The position numbers and the translations under genes were made by a program. DNA of 64,000 bases, taken from Sphingobacteriales bacterium (GTDB taxonomy: Bacteria > Bacteroidota > Bacteroidia > Chitinophagales > CAIOSU01). Shown here piece after piece: positions 8,334 to 16,077 of this stretch. Numbering within the stretch: the first letter of the stretch is position 1; each line of letters opens with the position of its first letter. The notes under the pieces are model-generated. The model ran no database searches. It was not told the origin of the DNA and saw nothing but the letters and a program-made list of their open reading frames with translations. The stretch lies in assembly GCA_027483645.1 (NCBI GenBank), contig JAIXUD010000023.1, positions 1 through 64,000 of the forward strand, in the 5' to 3' direction.

Positions 8334-8981
8334 TTATAGCTTAAACTTATCAGGGTGGGCTATATCAATATAGTTTCGGTTGAGGGATACCAATCCACGC
8401 TGTTCCATTTTTTTCAACAACCTTGATATTACTTCGCGGCTGCTGTTAAGTTCTTCGGCTATTTGCTGATGCGATAACTCAATACGGGGGCCAAAAGTAT
8501 CCATATGCCGCTTGAGGTAGAACATTAAGCGCTCATCGAGACTTTTGAACGCAATACTATCCAATGTTTGCAGCAGTTCTTCAAAACGCGAGCGATAAGT
8601 GCCCACAATATAGCGGTACCAACTTTTGTATTGGCTGGCCCATTGCTCGGTTTGCTCAATAGGTAGCATAATAAGGGTGGACGCTTTTACGGCTTTGGCC
8701 ATTATCTGGCTCTTCTCTTGCCGAGTGGCGCATAGTAGGGTGAGGGCGCAAGCCTCGCCGGGCTCTAGATAGTACATCAAAAACTCATTGCCCTCGTCGT
8801 CCTCCCGGTAAACTTTTATCAGTCCATCAAGCAAAAGCATGCTGGAGCGGATGTATTGGCCGGTATTAATCAAAGTTTCTCCTTCCGCGGCTTCTTTGAT
8901 GGTTGCTGTTTCGTGGATAATGGCCAAGAGCTCGGGCTCCAGAATTGGGAAAATGCTTTTTAGAGTGGCAAGGGTTTCCAT
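8334..8981 (-). CDS. Crp/Fnr family transcriptional regulator
   Basis: A 215-residue regulator with an N-terminal cyclic-nucleotide-binding-type beta roll (about 20-120; GETLINTGQYIRSSMLLLDGLIKVY) and a C-terminal winged helix (about 150-205; LSHQQIAEELNSSREVISRLLKKMEQRGLV). There is no Cys-rich Fe-S N-terminus as in Fnr. It heads the sulfur block and probably senses a sulfur or redox signal and controls the downstream units, each of which has a shared palindrome. Effector and sign of regulation are inference. Confidence 0.87.
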   Translation of the reverse strand: METLATLKSIFPILEPELLAIIHETATIKEAAEGETLINTGQYIRSSMLLLDGLIKVYREDDEGNEFLMYYLEPGEACALTLLCATRQEKSQIMAKAVKASTLIMLPIEQTEQWASQYKSWYRYIVGTYRSRFEELLQTLDSIAFKSLDERLMFYLKRHMDTFGPRIELSHQQIAEELNSSREVISRLLKKMEQRGLVSLNRNYIDIAHPDKFKL

Positions 8982-9009
8982 AGTAAATTAAAGGTACCAA
9001 ATAATTTTT

Positions 9010-9024
9010 GGCACACCGTGTGCC
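9010..9024. promoter_or_regulatory. palindrome upstream of Crp/Fnr regulator gene
   Basis: GGCACAC, C, GTGTGCC: perfect 7-bp arms around one central base, 29-43 nt upstream of the regulator start. It differs from the GTGAC-N4-GTCAC motif of its putative targets, so it may bind another regulator or be autoregulatory. Confidence 0.35.
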
Positions 9025-9108
9025 TATAATGGTAGATTGTTCTATAGGGATTACGAAACGAACTTTTGGATATGGATAGCAAATATACTTTACCAAGTTT
9101 GATTACTG

Positions 9109-9414
9109 ATGCAGGAAGTTTTGGAGTTATTAGTAAGCCCGTACGAGATACGGAAAATCAGTGTTGACAACATTACCTTTGGTAGGGATGTTAAGATTGA
9201 AATAGAGCTTAATGGCAATGGTGTTGATTTGAAAACACTAGTGTTTGATGGAGTTAGCAGCATTAATTGTAACGCTGAGCACTACCATATACCAGGCAAG
9301 GGAATCATATCTACTCTAGACATTTCGGAAAAGAAATGGGCCGGTGTGAAATACCGCGTAGATATATTGGAAGATGCCCTCAGTTTCTATTGCAATACTA
9401 TTGAGATTAGGTAA
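9109..9414 (+). CDS. hypothetical protein (about 100 residues)
   Basis: A 101-residue soluble protein starting MQEVLELLVSPYEIRKISVD, with no recognised domain, signal peptide or membrane segment. The alternating hydrophobic/polar pattern (ITFGRDVKIEIELNGNGVDL and KYRVDILEDALSFYCNTIEIR) suggests an all-beta fold. It is a single gene, divergent from the regulator and followed within 30 nt by a strong intrinsic terminator, which supports its being transcribed. I do not recognise the family. Confidence 0.55.
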   Translation: MQEVLELLVSPYEIRKISVDNITFGRDVKIEIELNGNGVDLKTLVFDGVSSINCNAEHYHIPGKGIISTLDISEKKWAGVKYRVDILEDALSFYCNTIEIR

Positions 9415-9444
9415 TTGACACTTAATACGATTAGGTGTTTACAT

Positions 9445-9470
9445 GGGGCGCTGCAAAGCGCCCCTTTTTT
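9445..9470 (+). terminator. intrinsic terminator
   Basis: A perfect 8-bp GC stem (GGGGCGCT, GCAA loop, AGCGCCCC) followed by six T. It ends the 9109-9414 gene and lies before the convergent recQ stop. Confidence 0.85.
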
Positions 9471-9496
9471 ATGCCCTATAACGTAACATCAGCCTG

Positions 9497-11641
9497 TTAT
9501 TTAGCCATATGCTCTGCCACAATCAGCCGTATCTTGCCGGGCATTACAGTCTCTCCCAGCATTTCAAACACTGGTGCTATCTCGTCGGGTTTACCGCAAA
9601 GCTCCCATGCCTTCATAACCTTAGCGCGCTCTTCGTTAGTTAGCACCCTATCTAAGTCTAATTGGTGCCCTTCCTGTACCAAATGGGCTAGGTGGCCAAA
9701 CACCGTACCTTCGGCTATGGCTCGCTCTACGCCTATTTCAAAAGGGTTCTTGCCGGCTTCATATAGGTCCAGTGTTTGGAGGTATGTGCTCCCTTTTACC
9801 TTCTTTATACCAGTTTCGGTGGCATGTACCATGAATTTGCGTATAGATTGGGTAAATATTTCCCCATAGCGTTGCAATTTTTCCTGCCCCACTCCTGATA
9901 CGCTCTGTAGCTGAGTTTGCGTTACCGGCAGCTTAGTTACCATCTCTTTTAGTGTGGCATCTGAGAATACCACGTAGGCAGGTATCTGCTCCTCATCCGA
10001 TATTTGTTTACGTAACTGACGAAGGTGCTCAAACAGCGCTTTCTCGAACTGTTCTTGCTTGGTTACGCGAGGCTCGAAGCGACTACCAGGCCCATCTTCT
10101 TTCTTGGTGTTCCATTCCATACGGGCCAGGTGGATGGCTTTGCCGTTGCGCAGCACTTCGGTACTGGCTGGTGTAAGCTTCAGGGTATGGCCAGCATCAT
10201 AGGCTATTTCCAAATAACCCAATTGAATGAGTTGTTGTAGATAATATAGCCAGTCGTTGGTAGGGATCTCTCGCCCTGCACCGTAGGTTTTTATCTGGTC
10301 GTAGCCGTGCTCTATTATCTCCTTGCGTTGGGAGCCACGAAGTATGTCGGTAAGAAGGCTCATTCCTACCCGCTCATTTACGCGCGCTACTGCCGAAAGG
10401 GCTTTTTGCGCCAGCACTGTAGCATCAAAGTATTGTGGCGGGTTTTTGCATACGTCGCAGTTGCCGCAATTTTGGTCATGGTATTCGTTAAAGTAGTTTA
10501 GCAGTACCTTCCGGCGGCAAATTTTCGCTTCGGCATATTCTTGCATGCGCTTTAGCTTTTCCATTTGCATTTCCTTGCGGTCGTCGTCGGCAATAAAGCT
10601 GCGCAGCATTTCCAAATCGCCGTAGGCATAGAAGAGCAGGGTGTCGCTCGGCAACCCATCTCTGCCCGCTCTGCCAATCTCTTGATAGTAGCTCTCTATA
10701 TGTTTTGGTAAGTTATAGTGTACTACATACCGGACGTTGGATTTGTCGATACCCATCCCGAAGGCAATGGTAGCACAGATGACATCCACACGGTCGTTTA
10801 CAAAATGGTCCTGAACTTTGCCACGGTCATCGGGGCTTAGGCCAGCGTGGTAAGCGAGGGCTTTGATACCTTTTGCTTTGAATTTATCCGCAATCTCCTC
10901 TGTTGTTTTGCGGCTCAGGCAATATACAATTCCGGTATCGCCATGGCGCTTGCGAACAAACTCTAGCAACTGCTCAAAGCGCTGCCTTGCGGGGCGCACC
11001 TCCAGGCTTAGGTTGGGCCTATCGAAAGAGGAAATAAACTGCTCTGAATCTTGTAGGTTGAGTTGTTTTAGTATGTCTTGCCTAGTCAGCTTATCAGCCG
11101 TAGCTGTAAGTGCCACAAAGGGCGTGTTGGGGAAGTGCTCACGCATTTTGCCCAAGGCCGTGTACTCCGGCCGAAAATCATGCCCCCATTGCGAAATACA
11201 GTGCGCCTCATCAATGGCTATCAGGCTAATGGTTACTTGTTTTAACAGGCTTTCGGTGCGGCCTGTTAGTAGGCGCTCGGGTGCTAGGTATAGCAGTTTC
11301 AGCTTGCCTTCGCGCAGTTCTTTTTCAATATGCTGTTGTTCGCCGCCCGATTGGGTGCTGTTGAGGTATGCGGCATTGATACCGTTGGCCTTCAGGGCAT
11401 CCACTTGGTCTTTCATCAACGAAATCAATGGCGATATCACAATAGCTGTCCCTGGCATACAAAGGGCAGGCACTTGGTAACAAATGGATTTGCCGCCACC
11501 AGTAGGCATCAGCACCAAACAATCCTTCCCGCCGATAATGCGATCGATGATTTTCTCCTGCAACGGGCGAAAGGCATTGTAGCCAAAATATTTGGCAAGC
11601 GCCTCGTGTGGTTTTAGCGTTTGTGTGGCCGTTAATTCCAT
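9497..11641 (-). CDS. recQ: ATP-dependent DNA helicase RecQ
   Basis: A 714-residue 3'-5' helicase with the full RecQ layout. The helicase core (about 15-340) has Walker A MPTGGGKSICYQ and the DEAH box AIDEAHCISQWGHDFRPEY. The RQC domain (about 345-510) has zinc cysteines (ICRRKVLLNYF, NCGNCDVC). An HRDC domain lies near 530-610, followed by a helical tail. The protein unwinds branched DNA in recombination and fork restart. It is a single minus-strand gene, convergent with the 9109-9414 gene. Length and motifs are normal for the long Bacteroidota RecQ. Confidence 0.95.
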   Translation of the reverse strand: MELTATQTLKPHEALAKYFGYNAFRPLQEKIIDRIIGGKDCLVLMPTGGGKSICYQVPALCMPGTAIVISPLISLMKDQVDALKANGINAAYLNSTQSGGEQQHIEKELREGKLKLLYLAPERLLTGRTESLLKQVTISLIAIDEAHCISQWGHDFRPEYTALGKMREHFPNTPFVALTATADKLTRQDILKQLNLQDSEQFISSFDRPNLSLEVRPARQRFEQLLEFVRKRHGDTGIVYCLSRKTTEEIADKFKAKGIKALAYHAGLSPDDRGKVQDHFVNDRVDVICATIAFGMGIDKSNVRYVVHYNLPKHIESYYQEIGRAGRDGLPSDTLLFYAYGDLEMLRSFIADDDRKEMQMEKLKRMQEYAEAKICRRKVLLNYFNEYHDQNCGNCDVCKNPPQYFDATVLAQKALSAVARVNERVGMSLLTDILRGSQRKEIIEHGYDQIKTYGAGREIPTNDWLYYLQQLIQLGYLEIAYDAGHTLKLTPASTEVLRNGKAIHLARMEWNTKKEDGPGSRFEPRVTKQEQFEKALFEHLRQLRKQISDEEQIPAYVVFSDATLKEMVTKLPVTQTQLQSVSGVGQEKLQRYGEIFTQSIRKFMVHATETGIKKVKGSTYLQTLDLYEAGKNPFEIGVERAIAEGTVFGHLAHLVQEGHQLDLDRVLTNEERAKVMKAWELCGKPDEIAPVFEMLGETVMPGKIRLIVAEHMAK

Positions 11642-11796
11642 AATAACGTTTCTGTGTCTTATTAATTTGGTCGGTAAATATGCAAATTATTTTGGCAAAA
11701 ACAAATTTAAATTTAGACTCAAGGTACAAGACGCATGTTATATAGAAGGAGAATACCTTGCAATTAAGCGGTCTAGGTCAATAGGTTTACATTATC

Positions 11797-11875
11797 TAAA
11801 TTTTGAAGCAGTCTTGTGTCCTTCGACAAAAGCTCAGGATGACATTTCTTGCGTCTACAAATCTTGTGTCTAAAT
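11797..11875. repeat. dispersed repeats upstream of the polA transcription unit
   Basis: The 270-nt gap 11642-11911 holds TTTTGAAGCAGTCTTGTGTC (from 11799), a CCTTCGACAAAAGCTCAGG segment like repeats seen in many genomes, and two more (T)CTTG[TC]GTCTA copies. An inverted counterpart of the first segment lies at 15127-15153, so the repeats bracket the AhpD-like/polA unit. No gene was seen here. Confidence 0.5.
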
Positions 11876-11911
11876 TCCGTACTTTAGACAGCCCAAATTA
11901 CGACAGATTTT

Positions 11912-12262
11912 ATGAGCGATTTAGTAAAGGAATTCAACGACTACCGTAGCCGTACCAACGACTTGATACTGAGCAAGGACAACTTGGTGATGAAGCGCAT
12001 ATATAACCTCGATACCCAAAGCTATGCCCCGGGTGCACTGGGCGTGGATACCAAGGAAATGCTGGGATTAGTGAGCAGTATGGTGCTGCGTTGCGACGAT
12101 TGCATCAAGTACCACCTGGGCAAATGCTATGAGGTTGGCCTTACCACCGAACAGATTTATGAAGTATTTGCGATAGCGAACCTAGTAGGGGGCACTATCG
12201 TTATCCCCCATACCCGCCGCGCTGCCGAATACTGGGAAGCGCTAAACGAACAACCTAAATGA
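11912..12262 (+). CDS. carboxymuconolactone decarboxylase (AhpD-like) family protein
   Basis: A 116-residue all-helical protein with the AhpD-type redox centre CDDCIKYHLGKC (CxxC followed by His), as in peroxidase-reductase members of the carboxymuconolactone decarboxylase family. It begins MSDLVKEFNDYRSRTNDLIL. Its stop overlaps the polA start by 4 nt (ATGA), implying translational coupling. This pairing with polA recurs in Bacteroidota as far as I recall; the functional link is unknown. A peroxide or thiol-related role is inferred from the family only. Confidence 0.83.
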   Translation: MSDLVKEFNDYRSRTNDLILSKDNLVMKRIYNLDTQSYAPGALGVDTKEMLGLVSSMVLRCDDCIKYHLGKCYEVGLTTEQIYEVFAIANLVGGTIVIPHTRRAAEYWEALNEQPK

Positions 12263-15108
12263 GCACTACTACCGATAAGAAGCTGTTTCTGCTGGATGCC
12301 TATGCCTTGATTTACCGCGCCTATTTCGCGCTCAACAGCTCGGCCAAAGGCACAACAGGCTTCCACAATTCAAAAGGATTCAACACCAGCACCGTGTATG
12401 GTTTTACCAATACGCTGCTAGACCTTTTGCAGAAGGATAAGCCCACGCACATAGCCGTAGTGTTTGATGCGCCTGGCCAAACGGACCGCGCCGTGGCCCA
12501 CGATTTTTATAAGGCGAACCGCCAGGAAATGCCTGACGATATACGCAGCAGCATTCCCATAATAAAGGATTTAATTAAAGCATTCCATATCCCTACTTTG
12601 GAATTGGCCGGTTATGAGGCGGATGACATCATCTGCACCATTGCCAAGCAAGCTGAGCGCGATGGTTACCAAGTGTATATGGTAACGCCGGATAAAGACT
12701 TTGGCCAAGCCGTAAGCGAGAACATCTGCATCTATAAACCAGCCTACAAAGGCGGTGGATTTGATAAGATGGGTACGCAAGATGTGCTGGATAAATGGGG
12801 CATCAATCGTGTGGACCAAGTAATCGACATCCTTGGCCTGATGGGCGATGCGGTGGACAACATACCCGGCGTGCCGGGCGTAGGCGAAAAGACTGCTGCC
12901 AAGCTGTTGCAGGAGTTTGATACCATGGAGGGCATCTATGAGAACCTTGACAAGGTGAAAGGCAAGCTGAAAGAAAACCTGGAGACTTACAAAGAACAGG
13001 CTTTCATATCCAAGCACTTGGCTACCATTATTTGCGATGTGCCTATTACAGTTGACGAAGAGCAACTGGTGTTGAGCCCGCCGGATAAAGAGGCTTTGAT
13101 GGCCATCTTTGCCGAGTTGGAGTTCCGCACTATGGGCAAGCGTGTATTTGGTGATGAGTGGACCGTGAACCAACCCGCCACGCCTGCTAGCGCAAGCAAT
13201 ACCAACAGCAAGCCCCAAAGCCAACTTGATCTGTTTGGTGGCGAAGCAACTAGCTACGCCCCGCCAGTAACGGCCATTAAGCCCGAAAAGATTGGCCAAA
13301 ACATACACAATACCGCGCACGAGTATCTATTGATGGATACGCATGAGAAGCGGAAGGAGCTGATTCAGCTATTGAGCAAGCAAAAGTTGTTCTCCTTTGA
13401 TACCGAGACTACCGCTATTGATGCCAACGATTGCGAAATGGTAGGCATGTCGTTCAGTATTGAGGCAGGGAAGGGATATTATGTGCCCTTATCGGAAAAT
13501 CAAGACGACTGTAAAGCAGTGCTGGAAGAATTTAGGCCGCTGCTAGAGAACCCGAAGATTGGAAAGATTGGCCAAAACATAAAGTACGATATACTGGCGC
13601 TGAAATGGTGCGGCATTACCCTGCAAGGCGAGCTGTTCGATACCATGTTGGCGCACTACTTGCTTGACCCTGAGAGCCGCCACAATATGGATGTGCTGGC
13701 CGAGAACTACTTGGGCTATACGCCGGTTTCAATTACCGAATTGATTGGTAAAAAAGGCAAGGACCAAGGCACCATGCGCGATGTGGAAGTGGAACTTGTG
13801 AAGGAATATGCTGCTGAGGATGCCGACATCACCCTCCAACTGAAAGAGAAATTTGACCCCCTGATTAAGGAGCAAAAGCAAGAAGAGCTTTTCCATAAGA
13901 TTGAGACGCCACTAGTGTATGCCCTTGCCGAAATGGAATACAACGGTATATTGGTGGACCGCGACTTCCTAGCCATTTATAGCAAAGAGTTGGGAGAGGA
14001 TATTGCCATATTGCAAGAAACTATTTTTACCCAAGCGGGTACGAAGTTTAATATCGATTCGCCGAAGCAGTTGGGTGATGTATTGTTCTTGAAAATGAAC
14101 ATACCGTATGCCGGTAAAAAAACCAAGACGGGCCAATACTCCACGGGCGAGGACATTTTGAGCCGCTTGGAGCACGAGCACCCTATCTGTAGCGAGATAT
14201 TGAACTACCGCGAGTTGGTAAAGCTGAAATCAACCTACGTGGATGCTTTGCCGCTGTTGATTAATAAGAAGTCTGGCCGCATACACTCCAGCTTCAACCA
14301 AGCGGTTGCGGCTACTGGTCGTTTAAGCTCGCAGAACCCGAACCTACAGAACATCCCCATTCGCACGGAGAAGGGTCGCCGTATCCGCAGGGCGTTCATA
14401 CCAAGAGATGCCGACCACGTGCTACTTTCAGCGGATTATAGCCAAATAGAACTACGCTTGGTGGCCGACATCAGTAAAGATGAAGCGATGCTGGATGCTT
14501 TTAACAAAGGCTTGGACATTCACACTGCTACCGCGGCCAAGGTATACAACGTGCCGCTAGAGGAAGTGACCAAAGAACAACGCCGCAACGCCAAAGCCGT
14601 AAATTTTGGTATTGCCTATGGTACCACGGCTTTCGGCCTAAGCCAGAACCTCAACATCCCACGCCGCGAAGCGCAGGATTTGATTGATGCTTACTTTAAG
14701 GAGTATCATGGCCTAAAGCGCTACATGAGCACTGCCGTAATGGATGCCCGCGAAACTGGCTATGCGCTCACGCTAAAAGGGCGTAGGCGCTACTTGCCTG
14801 ACATCCATAGCGGCAACCAAACCGTTCGCGCCCATGCGGAGCGCAACGCGGTAAACGCCCCCATACAGGGTACCGCTGCCGATATGATCAAAATTGCGAT
14901 GGTTGATATCCACCGCGAAATTGAGAAGCAAGGCCTCCGTTCACGCATGGTGCTGCAAGTACATGACGAATTGGTGTTCGACGTGCATAAAGATGAAGTA
15001 GAAATCCTAAAGCCGATTGTAGAAACCAACATGCGCAATGCCCTAAAACTGAATGTACCGATAGTGGTAGAAATGGGCGTGGGGGATAATTGGTTGGAAG
15101 CGCATTAA
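12259..15108 (+). CDS. polA: DNA polymerase I
   Basis: A 949-residue family-A polymerase with all three domains. The 5'-nuclease (about 1-300) shows YEADDIICTIA and DAVDNIPGVPGVGEKTA. The 3'-5' exonuclease (about 345-530) keeps the Exo I acidic pair (FSFDTETTAID), so proofreading is likely. Polymerase motifs are A (DYSQIELRLVADIS), B (RRNAKAVNFGIAYG) and C (VLQVHDELVFDV). It functions in Okazaki-fragment processing and repair. Its start overlaps the AhpD-like gene by 4 nt. Repeats that are inverted relative to each other flank the unit on both sides. Confidence 0.97.
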   Translation: MSTTTDKKLFLLDAYALIYRAYFALNSSAKGTTGFHNSKGFNTSTVYGFTNTLLDLLQKDKPTHIAVVFDAPGQTDRAVAHDFYKANRQEMPDDIRSSIPIIKDLIKAFHIPTLELAGYEADDIICTIAKQAERDGYQVYMVTPDKDFGQAVSENICIYKPAYKGGGFDKMGTQDVLDKWGINRVDQVIDILGLMGDAVDNIPGVPGVGEKTAAKLLQEFDTMEGIYENLDKVKGKLKENLETYKEQAFISKHLATIICDVPITVDEEQLVLSPPDKEALMAIFAELEFRTMGKRVFGDEWTVNQPATPASASNTNSKPQSQLDLFGGEATSYAPPVTAIKPEKIGQNIHNTAHEYLLMDTHEKRKELIQLLSKQKLFSFDTETTAIDANDCEMVGMSFSIEAGKGYYVPLSENQDDCKAVLEEFRPLLENPKIGKIGQNIKYDILALKWCGITLQGELFDTMLAHYLLDPESRHNMDVLAENYLGYTPVSITELIGKKGKDQGTMRDVEVELVKEYAAEDADITLQLKEKFDPLIKEQKQEELFHKIETPLVYALAEMEYNGILVDRDFLAIYSKELGEDIAILQETIFTQAGTKFNIDSPKQLGDVLFLKMNIPYAGKKTKTGQYSTGEDILSRLEHEHPICSEILNYRELVKLKSTYVDALPLLINKKSGRIHSSFNQAVAATGRLSSQNPNLQNIPIRTEKGRRIRRAFIPRDADHVLLSADYSQIELRLVADISKDEAMLDAFNKGLDIHTATAAKVYNVPLEEVTKEQRRNAKAVNFGIAYGTTAFGLSQNLNIPRREAQDLIDAYFKEYHGLKRYMSTAVMDARETGYALTLKGRRRYLPDIHSGNQTVRAHAERNAVNAPIQGTAADMIKIAMVDIHREIEKQGLRSRMVLQVHDELVFDVHKDEVEILKPIVETNMRNALKLNVPIVVEMGVGDNWLEAH

Positions 15109-15447
15109 CGTTAGACACAAGATGCTAGACACAAGATTCAAGACTGCTTCAAATTGTAAGCACGTCATTGCGAGGAATGACTTTGCCGATTTTTCATCGG
15201 CATTGGAATGACGAAGCAATCCCATGCGTTCGGTGTTGTGTAATTAGGTCCTTGGTAATATGCGCCTTATGCTTCGGTGCAGGGGATTACTGCCAAGGCA
15301 GTGAGAAAAGTTGCTTCAGGCCATTAGAGTTTATTTCAAACTGCAACATTATCCAAGCCCTCGCAATGACGCCGTTTTTTTGAGTGCGCCTACTTATTAA
15401 AACCTTACCTCATAAATTCCAGTCTTGTGTCTTGTGTCTTATGTCTT
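15109..15447. repeat. nested repeat element between polA and pdeM
   Basis: This 339-nt gap has no credible gene. Its outer parts are AGACACAAG-type repeats (15114-15153) and inverted CTTGTGTCT copies (15424-15453). Inside, a 12-bp inverted repeat, CGTCATTGCGAG (15163-15174) and CTCGCAATGACG (15360-15371), encloses 185 nt with a small hairpin (GCCGAT...ATCGGC, 15185-15201) and an ACGAAGCAATC motif resembling REP-like elements of many genomes. It looks like a MITE or REP inserted in a repeat-prone spacer. Confidence 0.6.
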
Positions 15448-16077
15448 GTGTCTCAAGAAAACCTCCTCCTCCATCCCTGCAAAGCCATTTGGTGGGAGCG
15501 GGAGGGTGCGCTATTGATTGCGGATCCGCATTTCGGGAAGGTGGCGCATTTCCGTAGGGCGGGGATAGCGGTGCCGGAGAAAGCGGGCGAGCGGGATTGG
15601 GAAGTGCTACACCACTTGCTTAGCGATTTCCCGCAAGCAAAAGAAGTCATCTTTCTAGGGGACCTGTTCCACAGCGATATGACCCCCGATTGGCGCATAT
15701 TCGAGGATATGCTGGCGCATTATGCGCACATACAGTTTACACTTGTATTGGGCAACCATGATATTATGCCAAAGTCTGTTTACCATCAAACTGGCATGCA
15801 TATTATTAAGGAGCAGTTGGTGCGCCCACCGTTTATTATTAGCCATCATCCGATGATTGAGGTACCTGAAGGCTTTTACAACCTCGCTGGCCACATACAC
15901 CCAGGGGTAACATTGCAAGGCAAAGGCAGGCAGTTTCTTACCTTGCCGTGTTTCTTCTTTGGTGAGAAGGGGGGTATATTGCCTGCTTTCGGGCACTTTA
16001 CGGGTTTGTATCGCTTAAGGCCGGTTGAGGGCGATAAAGTGTTTGTGGTATCAAGAGAAAGTGTTCTCCCAGTCTGA
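15448..16077 (+). CDS. pdeM: ligase-associated DNA damage response endonuclease PdeM
   Basis: A calcineurin-like phosphoesterase of about 209 residues with the complete metal motif set: LLIADPHFGK, FLGDLFHS, LVLGNHD, IISHHPM and LAGHIHPG. This is the PdeM family, usually found with a helicase-ligase-exonuclease damage-response module; here the partners are not adjacent. The frame extends upstream to 15427, but that stretch is the dispersed CTTGTGTCT repeat, so the GTG at 15448 is a reasonable start. Its last 27 nt overlap the convergent antiporter gene. Confidence 0.84.
   Translation: MSQENLLLHPCKAIWWEREGALLIADPHFGKVAHFRRAGIAVPEKAGERDWEVLHHLLSDFPQAKEVIFLGDLFHSDMTPDWRIFEDMLAHYAHIQFTLVLGNHDIMPKSVYHQTGMHIIKEQLVRPPFIISHHPMIEVPEGFYNLAGHIHPGVTLQGKGRQFLTLPCFFFGEKGGILPAFGHFTGLYRLRPVEGDKVFVVSRESVLPV

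Noticed and set aside
12571-13320. Minus-strand frame of 249 codons inside polA
   Set aside because: Antisense shadow of a complete, well-conserved DNA polymerase I.
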